Shown here piece by piece: positions 26,143 through 34,921 of a stretch of DNA of 64,000 nt. Positions within the stretch are counted from its first letter, which is position 1, and each line of letters begins with the position of its first letter. The stretch is from Bacteroidota bacterium (GTDB taxonomy: Bacteria; Bacteroidota; Bacteroidia; UKL13-3): NCBI GenBank assembly GCA_027491355.1, contig JAIXWI010000030.1, positions 124,001 to 188,000 on the forward strand. Reading direction: 5' to 3'. Both the position numbers and the translations under genes were made by a program. The notes under the pieces were generated by a model that saw only the letters and a program-made list of their open reading frames with translations, was not told the DNA's origin and ran no database searches.

Positions 26143-26577
26143 TTGAGGTTAAATTTACCAACTTTTGAGCCAAAAATAAACCAAGCAGACAATGGTCCAA
26201 TGTTATTTGACCCTATCCGAAAAATATGGGTAAAATTAACCAATGAAGAGTGGGTAAGACAGCATATCATTTTTTTATTGATAAGCAAGTTTGGAATTGC
26301 TAAAAGCTTAATAGCAGTAGAAAAAACACTCAATTTCAATAACCTTAAAAAAAGGTATGACATATGTGTATTCAACAACAATGCTCAACCAATTTTATTG
26401 ATAGAATGTAAAGCGTTTGATATTGAATTGAAACAACAAACCATTATTCAAATCATTACGTATAACCAGGTATTAGACGTTCCTTTACTCTGGATTTCAA
26501 ATGGAATCAAACACATGACATTTAAAAAGAATACACAAAATCATTTTGAGCTGTATTCAGATGAATTAATATTCTAA
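26143..26577 (+). CDS. Solo HsdR N-terminal-like PD-(D/E)xK nuclease-fold protein
   Basis: The frame encodes a 144-residue protein from a TTG at 26143 (MRLNLPTFEPKI), which matches how this family usually starts; a GTG at 26110 is possible but would lie inside the transporter gene. The string E-E-W-V-R-Q-H is typical of the HsdR N-terminal-like family. A PD-(D/E)xK-type core is visible: Y-D-I-C-V-F with Asp73 and L-I-E-C-K-A with Glu88 and Lys90, so the nuclease residues look intact. No helicase domain, HsdM or HsdS is nearby, so it is not a working type I restriction enzyme. It probably follows the transporter in one transcript. Confidence 0.75.
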   Translation: MRLNLPTFEPKINQADNGPMLFDPIRKIWVKLTNEEWVRQHIIFLLISKFGIAKSLIAVEKTLNFNNLKKRYDICVFNNNAQPILLIECKAFDIELKQQTIIQIITYNQVLDVPLLWISNGIKHMTFKKNTQNHFELYSDELIF

Positions 26578-26606
26578 TCCTGCAAAATTTCTTTTAAATT
26601 GTAAAC

Positions 26607-27188
26607 ATGTTAGAATCGGCTGAATATTTTATTCATGAAACATCTACAGTTGATGAGGGATGTCATATTGGGGCAAATACGAAAATATGGCATTTTTCGC
26701 ATGTGATGAAAAAGTGTCAAATAGGAAACAATTGTATTTTAGGTCAGAATGTAATGGTAGCGCCTGGTGTGGTAATAGGCAACGGTGTGAAAATTCAAAA
26801 TAATGTAAGTATATATAGCGGTGTAACTTGTGAAGATGATGTGTTTCTTGGACCAAGTATGGTTTTTACCAACGTCATCAACCCAAGAAGTTTCATAGAA
26901 AGAAAAGATGAATTTAAACCTACATTGGTAAAAAAAGGTGCAAGTATTGGTGCAAATGCTACCATACTTTGCGGCATAGAAATAGGCGCCTATGCTATGG
27001 TTGGCGCCGGTGCGGTTGTTACAAAATCAGTACCTGCATATGGATTGGTTATCGGTAATCCTGCTCAACAAATTGGATGGATTTCTAAAGCAGGAATTCG
27101 ATTACAATTCAATGATTCTGGCAAAGCATTTTGTGAGCAATCAAATGAAACCTACCAATTAAAAGATGGAATTTTGACTAAGATTTAA
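26607..27188 (+). CDS. wbpD: UDP-2-acetamido-3-amino-glucuronate N-acetyltransferase (WbpD type)
   Basis: This 193-residue left-handed beta-helix enzyme (hexapeptide repeats, about 15-150) acetylates the 3-amino group of UDP-2-acetamido-3-amino-glucuronate. I recognise the WbpD/WlbB-like run [19 protein letters not shown] and [12 protein letters not shown]. It also has I-W-H-F-S-H-V near residue 30 and the end N-P-A-Q-Q-I-G-W. It is paired, 2 bases apart, with a WbpE-type aminotransferase gene, the enzyme before it in the pathway to UDP-diacetamido-glucuronic acid. Confidence 0.9.
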   Translation: MLESAEYFIHETSTVDEGCHIGANTKIWHFSHVMKKCQIGNNCILGQNVMVAPGVVIGNGVKIQNNVSIYSGVTCEDDVFLGPSMVFTNVINPRSFIERKDEFKPTLVKKGASIGANATILCGIEIGAYAMVGAGAVVTKSVPAYGLVIGNPAQQIGWISKAGIRLQFNDSGKAFCEQSNETYQLKDGILTKI

Positions 27189-27190
27189 GA

Positions 27191-28327
27191 ATGACACAAG
27201 CTATTCATTTTTTTGATTTAAGGAAACAAAACCAATTGTTAAAAGACGAGTTGGAAATTGCCATGCAAGCAGTCATTGAGCAAGGACATTTTATAAAGGG
27301 CAAACAAGTAACTGAATTTGAAAACCAACTTGCAACACAATTGAATGTACGCCATGTGATTGCTTGTGGAAATGGAACTGACGCACTTCAAATTGCGCTC
27401 ATGGCTTTGCAACTCAAACCGGGTGATGAGGTCATTGTACCCGCATTTACCTATATAGCAACCATTGAGGTGATTTCATTATTAGGCTTGGTTCCTGTAT
27501 TGGCAGACATAGAACCAAGTACATTTAATATTTCAATTGAAAGTATCAAATCTATTATTGGTCCTAAAACAAAAGCAATTATACCTGTTCATTTATTTGG
27601 TCAATGTGCCAATATGCAAGCAATAATTGAAATTGCAAATTCCAATCAACTAAAGGTAATTGAAGATGCCGCACAAGCCATTGGTAGCGAATATAAACTC
27701 CCATCAGGAGCAACAACATTTGCAGGCTGTATGGGAGATATTGGAACAACATCTTTTTTTCCTACTAAGAACTTAAGTTGCTTTGGTGATGGTGGTGCAC
27801 TTTTTACCAATAACGATGAGCTGGCCAAACAAATTCGTATGATTGCAAATCATGGTCAACAAAAACAATATGAGCATGAGATAATAGGTATCAATTCAAG
27901 ACTTGACACTATACAGGCAGCCGTTTTACAAGTTAAACTCAAACATTTGAGTTCTTTTCAAACCAATCGGATTGCAAATGCAACATTTTACGCTGATCAA
28001 TTGAAAAAAACTACTGGAATTGTTACCCCTTTTCAAGCAACTGATAGCACACATGTTTTTAATCAATACACAGTGAGGATTAAAAATGGTAACAGAGATC
28101 CGTTGAGAAATTTTTTAACGAACGCAGGAATAGCTTCAACAATTTATTACCCAAAACCTGTTCACCAACAGGTAGCTTATGCGAATACTTGTATGATTAG
28201 AACAAGCCTTGAAAATGCTGAAATGGCATGCAAAGAAGTGCTTTCTTTGCCTATTTATCCAGAGTTAAGCAGAGATGAATTAAACGCGGTTGTGACAGGA
28301 ATCAAAGAAGGATTAAATCAGCTTTGA
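27191..28327 (+). CDS. wbpE: PLP-dependent 3-ketosugar aminotransferase (WbpE type)
   Basis: This 378-residue DegT/DnrJ/EryC1-family enzyme turns UDP-2-acetamido-3-keto-glucuronate into the 3-amino sugar. It keeps the PLP signature: N-G-T-D-A-L near residue 63, F-T-Y-I-A-T-I-E-V, E-D-A-A-Q-A-I-G-S with the PLP-contacting Asp, and S-F-F-P-T-K-N-L with the Schiff-base Lys. The sequence follows WbpE closely (F-F-D-L-R-K-Q-N, G-N-G-T-D-A-L-Q-I-A, P-V-H-L-F-G-Q-C-A). The gene ends inside the 3' end of the convergent pglD-like gene (15-base overlap). Confidence 0.9.
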   Translation: MTQAIHFFDLRKQNQLLKDELEIAMQAVIEQGHFIKGKQVTEFENQLATQLNVRHVIACGNGTDALQIALMALQLKPGDEVIVPAFTYIATIEVISLLGLVPVLADIEPSTFNISIESIKSIIGPKTKAIIPVHLFGQCANMQAIIEIANSNQLKVIEDAAQAIGSEYKLPSGATTFAGCMGDIGTTSFFPTKNLSCFGDGGALFTNNDELAKQIRMIANHGQQKQYEHEIIGINSRLDTIQAAVLQVKLKHLSSFQTNRIANATFYADQLKKTTGIVTPFQATDSTHVFNQYTVRIKNGNRDPLRNFLTNAGIASTIYYPKPVHQQVAYANTCMIRTSLENAEMACKEVLSLPIYPELSRDELNAVVTGIKEGLNQL

Positions 28328-28912
28328 GCCAGCGGCCAAAACCAAATTCTTTTTGAGTAAATGTTTTCCATTGATGACACTCCCTGCTCCAATTATTACA
28401 GCATCTTCAACCGTTACCAAACCATTCAATACGCATGATTGCATTACTATTGTATGCGCACCAATGACCGTATCATGACCAATTACACTGTTGTTATGAA
28501 TCAAAACATTGGCCCCTATTTTAGTATTTGGACCAATAAATGAATGACCAAAAAAGAGTACCCCACTATTGCTTTCTATGGTAGCAAATTTGCTGATATT
28601 GGCAGTTGGATGTATTAGGTTAACAAGTTGCTTGTTGCTTTTAATCAATAATTCATAAAGTTTCAATCGGATACTTGGATTGCCAATTGCAATGGTATAA
28701 TGAACGTCATACAATTGCAAACATTCAACAAGGGTACCTAAAATCTGAACCCCATTAATCAGAAAGCCTTTAGGCAATGCATCATCCGAGAAACCTAGAA
28801 CCTCAAATTGCTTTTCATTCGTATCAATGGCATGAACTAAATCGAGCACCTCTCTTCCAAGCCCTCCAGCCCCGATAATAATTAATTGTTTGGTACTTAT
28901 TTTGGAAGACAT
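28313..28912 (-). CDS. PglD/NeuD-type sugar N-acetyltransferase
   Basis: This 199-residue protein has an N-terminal Rossmann-like substrate domain (L-I-I-I-G-A-G-G-L-G-R-E-V) and a C-terminal left-handed beta-helix with hexapeptide repeats (F-I-G-P-N-T-K-I-G-A-N-V-L-I-H-N). The catalytic His of PglD-type enzymes is plausibly in N-S-V-I-G-H-D. PglD acetylates the 4-amino group of UDP-4-amino-sugars and LegH does the equal step in legionaminate synthesis, so it may serve the LegB/LegC product. The C-terminus lacks the usual N-P-A-K end. Its start overlaps the preceding glycosyltransferase gene by 16 bases, and it ends the long leftward run. Confidence 0.85.
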   Translation of the reverse strand: MSSKISTKQLIIIGAGGLGREVLDLVHAIDTNEKQFEVLGFSDDALPKGFLINGVQILGTLVECLQLYDVHYTIAIGNPSIRLKLYELLIKSNKQLVNLIHPTANISKFATIESNSGVLFFGHSFIGPNTKIGANVLIHNNSVIGHDTVIGAHTIVMQSCVLNGLVTVEDAVIIGAGSVINGKHLLKKNLVLAAGSKLI

Positions 28913-30081
28913 GATAGCATAGATTTAGCAAGTTGTACGTTGATACTTTCTCTTTTGAATGTTTGGATAAAATGGCTACGTTTTTCTTTTTGATAAGTAT
29001 AGGCATGTAACTGAGCCACCATTGCGTCCACATTACAAGGTTTGAACAATATTAAATTGCTGACATTCTGTTTTAAAAACTGTGCCGCATAACCACCTAC
29101 TCCTGCAATAATTGGCTTTTGTTGAGCTGCCAATTCAAATATTTTAGAAGGTAAAACCTTTTCAAATGCGGGGTAATCGTTTAAATGGATGAAATAAAAA
29201 TCTGCATCCAGATAGGCTTTCAATAACTCTTTACGCTGAATGGGTTTGTGAATGGTAATTGTATCAACCTGGTACCTTTTAATGTAGTCTGTTAACAAAT
29301 CCTTGCAACCACCATCACCATATATTACAAATTGATAATCGGGGCCGAGTTTTGCGGCGGCGGCGGGTAAAATTTCGTGTAAACCTTGACCTTCACCAAT
29401 ATTACCAGCGTACAAAACTGTATAAGGCTTAGTAACAATTTTAGTGTCTGATTCGCCCAATTCCATAAACACATCATCTACTCCATGTGAGAAATAAGTA
29501 TAGTTAGGTTTTGAATATTTTTTTTTGAAATAGGTCTCAAAACCTTGTGAAATTAAATTAATATGTGACGCATCCTTAAAACTATACTTTTCAATGCTTT
29601 CAAGCAAAGGAATCAATATCCATTTTACTGGCTTTGGTAAGCTGACATCTTTCATGGTATCTGAAAAAATATCTCTGATATCTAAATAAAGCTTGCAATG
29701 ATTTGTGTTAGACAAAAGTCTTGCTAGAAATGCTGTAAACAATCTTGATGAGGATGCTATTACCAAGTCATATTTTTTGCCTTTGGTGTACTTTTTTACA
29801 AATTTATAATAGGCATAAAACGATAGTATTTGGTCTAAAAATCCACTTTTATGTTTAGGTATTTGAGCCCTTCGGATAGTGAGATTACCGATCTTTTCAA
29901 ATTCTGCTGCTCCAACTTCAAAACTTTTATACCTGTTTGGCAGCGTTGTCAATAATTCAATGCTGGTATTATGCTCGGCAGCTTGCCTAGACAACTCATA
30001 AACCAAGGGTGAATTGCGGAAAGAACCAGCACACAAATCGGGTTCAAAATAAAAACTGAGGTACAAAATATTCCTGCTCAT
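28897..30081 (-). CDS. GT4-family glycosyltransferase (WbuB-like)
   Basis: This 394-residue GT-B enzyme transfers a sugar from a nucleotide donor to a lipid-linked acceptor on the cytoplasmic face. The N-terminus Y-L-S-F-Y-F-E-P-D-L-C-A-G-S-F-R resembles the WbuB group (FucNAc transferases). The C-terminal donor domain shows L-Y-A-G-N-I-G-E-G-Q-G, and the E-x7-E-like region reads P-S-K-I-F-E-L-A-A-Q-Q-K-P. It overlaps the heparinase-like gene by 4 bases (ATGA). The donor sugar is uncertain, though amino sugars made in this locus are natural candidates. Confidence 0.88.
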   Translation of the reverse strand: MSRNILYLSFYFEPDLCAGSFRNSPLVYELSRQAAEHNTSIELLTTLPNRYKSFEVGAAEFEKIGNLTIRRAQIPKHKSGFLDQILSFYAYYKFVKKYTKGKKYDLVIASSSRLFTAFLARLLSNTNHCKLYLDIRDIFSDTMKDVSLPKPVKWILIPLLESIEKYSFKDASHINLISQGFETYFKKKYSKPNYTYFSHGVDDVFMELGESDTKIVTKPYTVLYAGNIGEGQGLHEILPAAAAKLGPDYQFVIYGDGGCKDLLTDYIKRYQVDTITIHKPIQRKELLKAYLDADFYFIHLNDYPAFEKVLPSKIFELAAQQKPIIAGVGGYAAQFLKQNVSNLILFKPCNVDAMVAQLHAYTYQKEKRSHFIQTFKRESINVQLAKSMLSCLPK

Positions 30082-31679
30082 GATTTGATAGCAATTGTGG
30101 TTTTTAACTTCGTTTCGAAAAATACTTTTACCCTGAAAGCCTCTTGTCTCTTATTAAAAGCTAGGGCAAATTGATATGGTTCTATTTTAATTTCAGAGGC
30201 ACCTTCAAATTTTAAAACCCCTAATTCAGAACTGATCTGAAATGTTTGCTCATTCAACGTTGGAACAACTGTGGGATGAAAATGAAAATAAGCAATTACT
30301 GAATTTAATGCAGATTTAGCAGCTACTTCATCTATTATTTCAAGTTCATTGTTTAAAGAAAAACTTCTTTTAAAACGTTTGACTCCAAAATGTTGATACG
30401 CATTGTGGCTCAAGGTTAATGCGTGGCTTGACGAATTTACAATTGAAACCTGAGGTCTTTTCCCAACTCTAAAACCACCCCATACATCAGCTGTATTGGT
30501 ATGATTGACAACGACTACATTGTGTGCGGATGAACTTCTTTCTTCATTTCTTGTTTGACCAATTTGATAGGTAGAGGTTCCTGTTTCTACTAAAAAGGGT
30601 CGGTTTTTAACATAGCAAATAAAACCAGTAACATCAGCATGGGCATGACCTGGTTGATAGCTCGGTTCTATACCCATTGTATCTATAATTGTTTCAATTT
30701 CATTCGAACACATTTTTCTGTAACCAGAGCTAGACAATTGAATGCCAACAGAATGAATATTTAATTTTTGTGCGTAGTTGTACAGTTCATTTGGCAATGC
30801 ACTGATACCAGGAGCAGCATCATTGAACATGGGAATGTCTCCGTTGCTAAAACTTATTGCACTCAACCATCCCAACATCAGTGCAGCCTTTTCCATTAAA
30901 AACGTTCGAGTAGCATGCGTATCCAATGCCTTGTTTTTTTCTAATAGATTGATGCAATCCAATAAGCGTTCCAACAAAATACATTGGTACATTGCTGATC
31001 TTTCAAAGTGACCGCCATCTGATAAAATTTGCTCATTGAGTTCATTTAATAGCAAGCGTACTGATTCTTTATACAACAGTTTGTCGTTGGTTACTATTGC
31101 CCCCGCAAACAACGCAAATGCATTTTCTAGTAAATGATTACCTAATAAATGAAACTCTTTATTTTTTCTTACAAATTGAATTTGATTAAACAACAATGCT
31201 GTCAACATGGTGTTGTTTTGATTGGTCCTATGGATGAATTTAATCAGGTTAAAAATTCTTAATGAAGCTGGATATGGTTCATTTTTAAGGCGTCCGGCGC
31301 TTAACTCTAAATAAAAAGACTGTATGATGGATTGTGCAATTTCAGCTGAAATACCTACCTGATTGACACAATCTAAATACTGAAGATTGTAATTCCATAA
31401 TTTTCCAAATTCATTTTCATTCCAATTGATTTGCCCTATGAATGTTTTGGATTGATTCAGAAAATTAAATGTATTGGGGTGAATGTATTTTACAGATGGG
31501 GCAATGTAAGGAACTGCAAAAAAATCAGATTGCATGAGTACATGCTTGTTAGAAAATTCGACAGAATTGAACAGCCTAAAATAATTTTTACACCGATACC
31601 ATATCTGAAAAAACACTTGTTGAAATTTCAAGTAACGCGTGGTTTGAACCAATCTAATTATTTTGGTGATAGTACTCAA
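30078..31679 (-). CDS. Heparinase II/III-like (PL12-type) protein within the glycan locus
   Basis: This 533-residue protein combines an alpha-helical N-terminal part (about 1-310, with F-H-L-L-G-N-H-L-L-E-N-A and G-G-H-F-E-R-S-A-M-Y) and a beta-sandwich C-terminal part beginning near P-G-H-A-H-A-D (about 344-350), as in heparinase II/III-type lyases. The string E-T-G-T-S-T-Y and A-H-N-V-V follow. No signal peptide is seen, so it may act in the cytoplasm or have an unusual export route. Its start is a TTG at 31679, 7 bases after wecB; no nearby ATG exists. Similar proteins often stand beside bi-domain oxidoreductases in surface-glycan loci. Confidence 0.8.
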   Translation of the reverse strand: MSTITKIIRLVQTTRYLKFQQVFFQIWYRCKNYFRLFNSVEFSNKHVLMQSDFFAVPYIAPSVKYIHPNTFNFLNQSKTFIGQINWNENEFGKLWNYNLQYLDCVNQVGISAEIAQSIIQSFYLELSAGRLKNEPYPASLRIFNLIKFIHRTNQNNTMLTALLFNQIQFVRKNKEFHLLGNHLLENAFALFAGAIVTNDKLLYKESVRLLLNELNEQILSDGGHFERSAMYQCILLERLLDCINLLEKNKALDTHATRTFLMEKAALMLGWLSAISFSNGDIPMFNDAAPGISALPNELYNYAQKLNIHSVGIQLSSSGYRKMCSNEIETIIDTMGIEPSYQPGHAHADVTGFICYVKNRPFLVETGTSTYQIGQTRNEERSSSAHNVVVVNHTNTADVWGGFRVGKRPQVSIVNSSSHALTLSHNAYQHFGVKRFKRSFSLNNELEIIDEVAAKSALNSVIAYFHFHPTVVPTLNEQTFQISSELGVLKFEGASEIKIEPYQFALAFNKRQEAFRVKVFFETKLKTTIAIKS

Positions 31680-31686
31680 TTCAAAA

Positions 31687-32778
31687 TCAATTGTAGAGTG
31701 TTAACAACTTTGAAACAATTCGCTCACTTGCTTTTCCATCCCATAAAGGAGGAATGGCTCCCTTTTTCCAATTTCCAGCTAATAAATTTTGAAGAGCAGG
31801 TTTAATTGCATTTGGATGAGTCCCTATTAATTCATTGGTTCCTATACTAACAGTTTCTGGCCTTTCTGTATTGTCTCTTAAAGTCATACATGGTACCCCC
31901 ATGACTGTGGTTTCTTCTGTAATACCACCACTGTCTGTGATCACACCTAAAGTATTTTTAACTAAGTAATTAAAAGCTAAATAACTTTGTGGCTCTACCA
32001 TTTTCAACTGTTTGAACTCAATATTAATTTGCTGTAACATCTTTGCAGTTCTTGGATGAACAGGAAAAACAATTGGTAAATTGTTTGAATTTTCAGTTAT
32101 CTGTACCAATAGTTCTTTTAATTTCTGAGCATCATCAACATTGGCAGGACGGTGCAAAGTCAATACAAGGTATTGTTGATTGTGTAAACCTAACTCATCC
32201 CAAAAATCTGGCTTTTTAAAACGACTCATTTGTTTGAGTAAAGTATCAATCATGGTATTGCCTACAAAATGAATTTTACTGTCTGAATTGCCCGTCAACT
32301 TTAAATTCTCATTTGCCTTTTCAGAGGTTGTAAAAAAATGATCCGCTAAAGCATCTGTCACCATTCTGTTTATTTCTTCAGGCATACTCAAATCAAAAGA
32401 ACGAATACCCGCTTCAACATGTACAACTTGAACATTGAGTTTTTTGGCAACAATAGAGCAAGCCATCGTAGAGGTAACATCTCCAACAACCAAAACAACA
32501 TCTGCTGCATGGTCAATCAATTCCTTTTCATACTTTACCATGATTGCTGCTGTTTGCTCTGCTTGAGTTCCGCCACCACAAGCCAAATTTACATCTGGCT
32601 CAGGTATGCCCAGTTCTTGAAAAAAACTTTCAGACATTTTATGGTCAAAATGTTGTCCAGTATGAACAAGTCTGAAAGAAATAGCTGATCCGTTATTTTG
32701 GGCTGCATGAATTGCATCAATAATGGGAGCTATTTTCATAAAATTGGGCCTTGCCCCTGCTATAATTGAAATATGCAT
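31687..32778 (-). CDS. wecB: Non-hydrolysing UDP-GlcNAc 2-epimerase (WecB/WbpI family)
   Basis: This 363-residue enzyme interconverts UDP-GlcNAc and UDP-ManNAc, or the diacetamido-uronate equivalent as in WbpI. Family strings are G-A-R-P-N-F-M-K near the start, H-T-G-Q-H-F-D, V-H-V-E-A-G-I-R-S-F with P-E-E-I-N-R, L-T-L-H-R-P-A-N-V, P-V-H-P-R-T, T-D-S-G-G-I-T-E-E and R-D-N-T-E-R-P-E-T. Expected active-site acids and His are present. WecB versus WbpI substrate cannot be decided from sequence alone. It sits between the heparinase-like and the bi-domain oxidoreductase genes. Confidence 0.92.
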   Translation of the reverse strand: MHISIIAGARPNFMKIAPIIDAIHAAQNNGSAISFRLVHTGQHFDHKMSESFFQELGIPEPDVNLACGGGTQAEQTAAIMVKYEKELIDHAADVVLVVGDVTSTMACSIVAKKLNVQVVHVEAGIRSFDLSMPEEINRMVTDALADHFFTTSEKANENLKLTGNSDSKIHFVGNTMIDTLLKQMSRFKKPDFWDELGLHNQQYLVLTLHRPANVDDAQKLKELLVQITENSNNLPIVFPVHPRTAKMLQQINIEFKQLKMVEPQSYLAFNYLVKNTLGVITDSGGITEETTVMGVPCMTLRDNTERPETVSIGTNELIGTHPNAIKPALQNLLAGNWKKGAIPPLWDGKASERIVSKLLTLYN

Positions 32779-32789
32779 GAAAATGGTAT

Positions 32790-34916
32790 CTATAATTTTA
32801 CAACTTTACCCGTTTTAAGACTTTCTATTGCTGCAAAGCTCGCCCTTGTTGTATTGACTATTTCTTCAAACGAAATAGGGGCTTTTGAGCCTTCTTTAAT
32901 GGCATTCACTAACAATTTGAATTGGGCTTTGTGTCCTTTGTCTTGAGTACCTGAACTTTTAGCAAATCCTTTATACCCAAATGCTTCAATTTTCCTGAAA
33001 TTATCAACCACTATTGTTTTCCCTTGGCTATGAATTTCAATTCTTTCTTTAGGATAAGCTTTGTTACCATTCGAAAAATAATTGATGACACCTTGAGAGC
33101 CATTGACAAATTTAAGGGTAATGATAGCATTGTCTGTATGATCTGATGGGTTGTTCCCCAATGCACTCATGTGAACTGACTGAACCAAACTTCCAGTTAA
33201 ATAAGTCATTAAATCAATGAAATGACAGGCTTCACCTATGATTCTACCTCCTCCTACTTGCATGTCTTGAACCCAAACACTTTCGTCTATAAACCCTGCG
33301 TTCATGGTTGCAACAATGTTTAAAGCAGGTGTTTGCTGTTCTCCTAAAAGTTGTTTTGCTTTTAAAACAAGCGGAGCAAATCTTCTGTTAAAACCAACTG
33401 TTACAAATTGATTTGGATTTTTCTGTTGTGCTTCAATGACCATTTCTAGTTGTTCTTGATTGATTGCAAGTGGTTTTTCAACAAAAACGTGTTTACCTGA
33501 CTCCAAACATGCTTTAACCATTTGAGCGTGTGAATTGTGTCTGGTAGTAACCATGACCAAGTCAACCTCCGCATCATTTAAAATAAGTTGATAATCTGTG
33601 GTACTGATATTGAAACCATACTTAGCAGCCAATGCTTTTGATGATAATCCTCCAGCACTGGCAATGTATTTAAATGTTGCAGACAGTCCTTTCATTGCAG
33701 GCAATAGGGTCATTTTTGTAAAATTACCTGCACCTATTATACCTATGACTCCTTTTTGGGATTGATAGGTACCTTGTTTCAATACAACCTGACTTGAGGG
33801 TAATGCATGGTCTTGTTTGTATTTTAATAAGGAAGCTATTTTATTGCCACCCATTTGGCCATACACTTGCATGTAATTTTCAAAATCAACAATTTCAGTA
33901 ATCAAATCTTTAACTGAAATTTGGCCTGAAGACATGGCTTGCAAAATGGCCTCGAAATTCCTTTTCTGTGTCCATCTCACAAAAGCCAAAGGATAATCTT
34001 GACCCTTGTTTTCATAATTTTCATCATACCTACCAGGGCCATATGAACATGAAACTTGAAAACTCAATTCTTTTTTATAAAAATCTGAGCGGTCTATGGA
34101 TAAACCAATCACACCTACCAAAACAATTCTTCCTCTTTTGCGAGACATTTTAGCAGCTTGTCCAATTACCTCATTGCTCTTGGTTGATGCTGTAATGACA
34201 ACTGCATCCGCACCGCCAGCTTGTTTAGTAAGTTCTTGTACTGTTGCAACAACATCTAATCCATTAGCTACATTGTATGCAATTACACCTCTTGAAATGG
34301 CCAGGTTTACTTTGTTTTCATCAAAATCAAAACCAATTACCCTGCACCCATTTGCTTTGAGTAAATCTGCTGTTATCAAGCCAATTAAACCTAGACCAAT
34401 GACAACTACAGTTTCTCCAAAGGTTGGCTGTACCAATCTAATTCCTTGTAATCCTATAGCACCAATGACTGTAAATGCAGCTTCTTCAAAAGAAGTGTTC
34501 TCTGGTATATGTGCACATAAATTTTGTGGCACACACACAAATTCTGCATGCCCTCCATTAGAGACAACTCGGTCACCTATTTTAAAATCAGATACGCCAT
34601 CTCCTACTGCAATCACAGTACCCGCATTGCAATAGCCCAATGGGAGTGGCTCATCAAGTTTATTAAATACAGCTTCTAAGGTTGGCAACAAGCCGTCTGT
34701 TTTAATTTTATCTAAAACTTGTTTTACTTTTTCGGGTTGCTGCCTTGCTTTTGCTATGATATTAGAACGACCAAATTCCACAAGCATTTTTTCAGTACCC
34801 AAGGAAACCAATGAATGGTGTGTTCTTATTAGAAGATGGCCTTTTTTCACCATTGGAGCTGGAATTTCTTCCAGAATGGTTTCTCCACTTCTTAAATTTT
34901 GGATGAGTTGTTTCAT
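32790..34916 (-). CDS. Bi-domain oxidoreductase: zinc-type alcohol dehydrogenase fused to Gfo/Idh/MocA
   Basis: This 708-residue fusion has an MDR alcohol-dehydrogenase half (about 1-370) with G-Y-C-N-A-G-T-V-I-A-V-G, F-K-I-G-D-R-V-V and V-V-V-I-G-L-G-L-I-G-L (Rossmann loop). The Gfo/Idh/MocA half (about 385-708) begins with I-G-I-I-G-A-G-N-F and has V-F-V-E-K-P-L-A-I-N with the usual E-K-P motif, plus G-E-A-C-H-F-I-D-L. Such fusions are common in polysaccharide loci beside heparinase-like genes. The role is probably sugar oxidation/reduction; the exact substrate is unknown. A 5-base gap separates it from asnB. Confidence 0.87.
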   Translation of the reverse strand: MKQLIQNLRSGETILEEIPAPMVKKGHLLIRTHHSLVSLGTEKMLVEFGRSNIIAKARQQPEKVKQVLDKIKTDGLLPTLEAVFNKLDEPLPLGYCNAGTVIAVGDGVSDFKIGDRVVSNGGHAEFVCVPQNLCAHIPENTSFEEAAFTVIGAIGLQGIRLVQPTFGETVVVIGLGLIGLITADLLKANGCRVIGFDFDENKVNLAISRGVIAYNVANGLDVVATVQELTKQAGGADAVVITASTKSNEVIGQAAKMSRKRGRIVLVGVIGLSIDRSDFYKKELSFQVSCSYGPGRYDENYENKGQDYPLAFVRWTQKRNFEAILQAMSSGQISVKDLITEIVDFENYMQVYGQMGGNKIASLLKYKQDHALPSSQVVLKQGTYQSQKGVIGIIGAGNFTKMTLLPAMKGLSATFKYIASAGGLSSKALAAKYGFNISTTDYQLILNDAEVDLVMVTTRHNSHAQMVKACLESGKHVFVEKPLAINQEQLEMVIEAQQKNPNQFVTVGFNRRFAPLVLKAKQLLGEQQTPALNIVATMNAGFIDESVWVQDMQVGGGRIIGEACHFIDLMTYLTGSLVQSVHMSALGNNPSDHTDNAIITLKFVNGSQGVINYFSNGNKAYPKERIEIHSQGKTIVVDNFRKIEAFGYKGFAKSSGTQDKGHKAQFKLLVNAIKEGSKAPISFEEIVNTTRASFAAIESLKTGKVVKL

Positions 34917-34921
34917 TTGTG

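Noticed and set aside
26143-26577. Start of a restriction-modification or defence island
   Set aside because: It is a solo domain flanked by a transporter and sugar genes; no methylase, specificity, helicase or other defence genes are nearby.
28313-28912. Truncated pseudogene of a PglD/NeuD acetyltransferase
   Set aside because: The ending lacks N-P-A-K, but the length is near normal and both domains are intact, so it is more likely a working variant.
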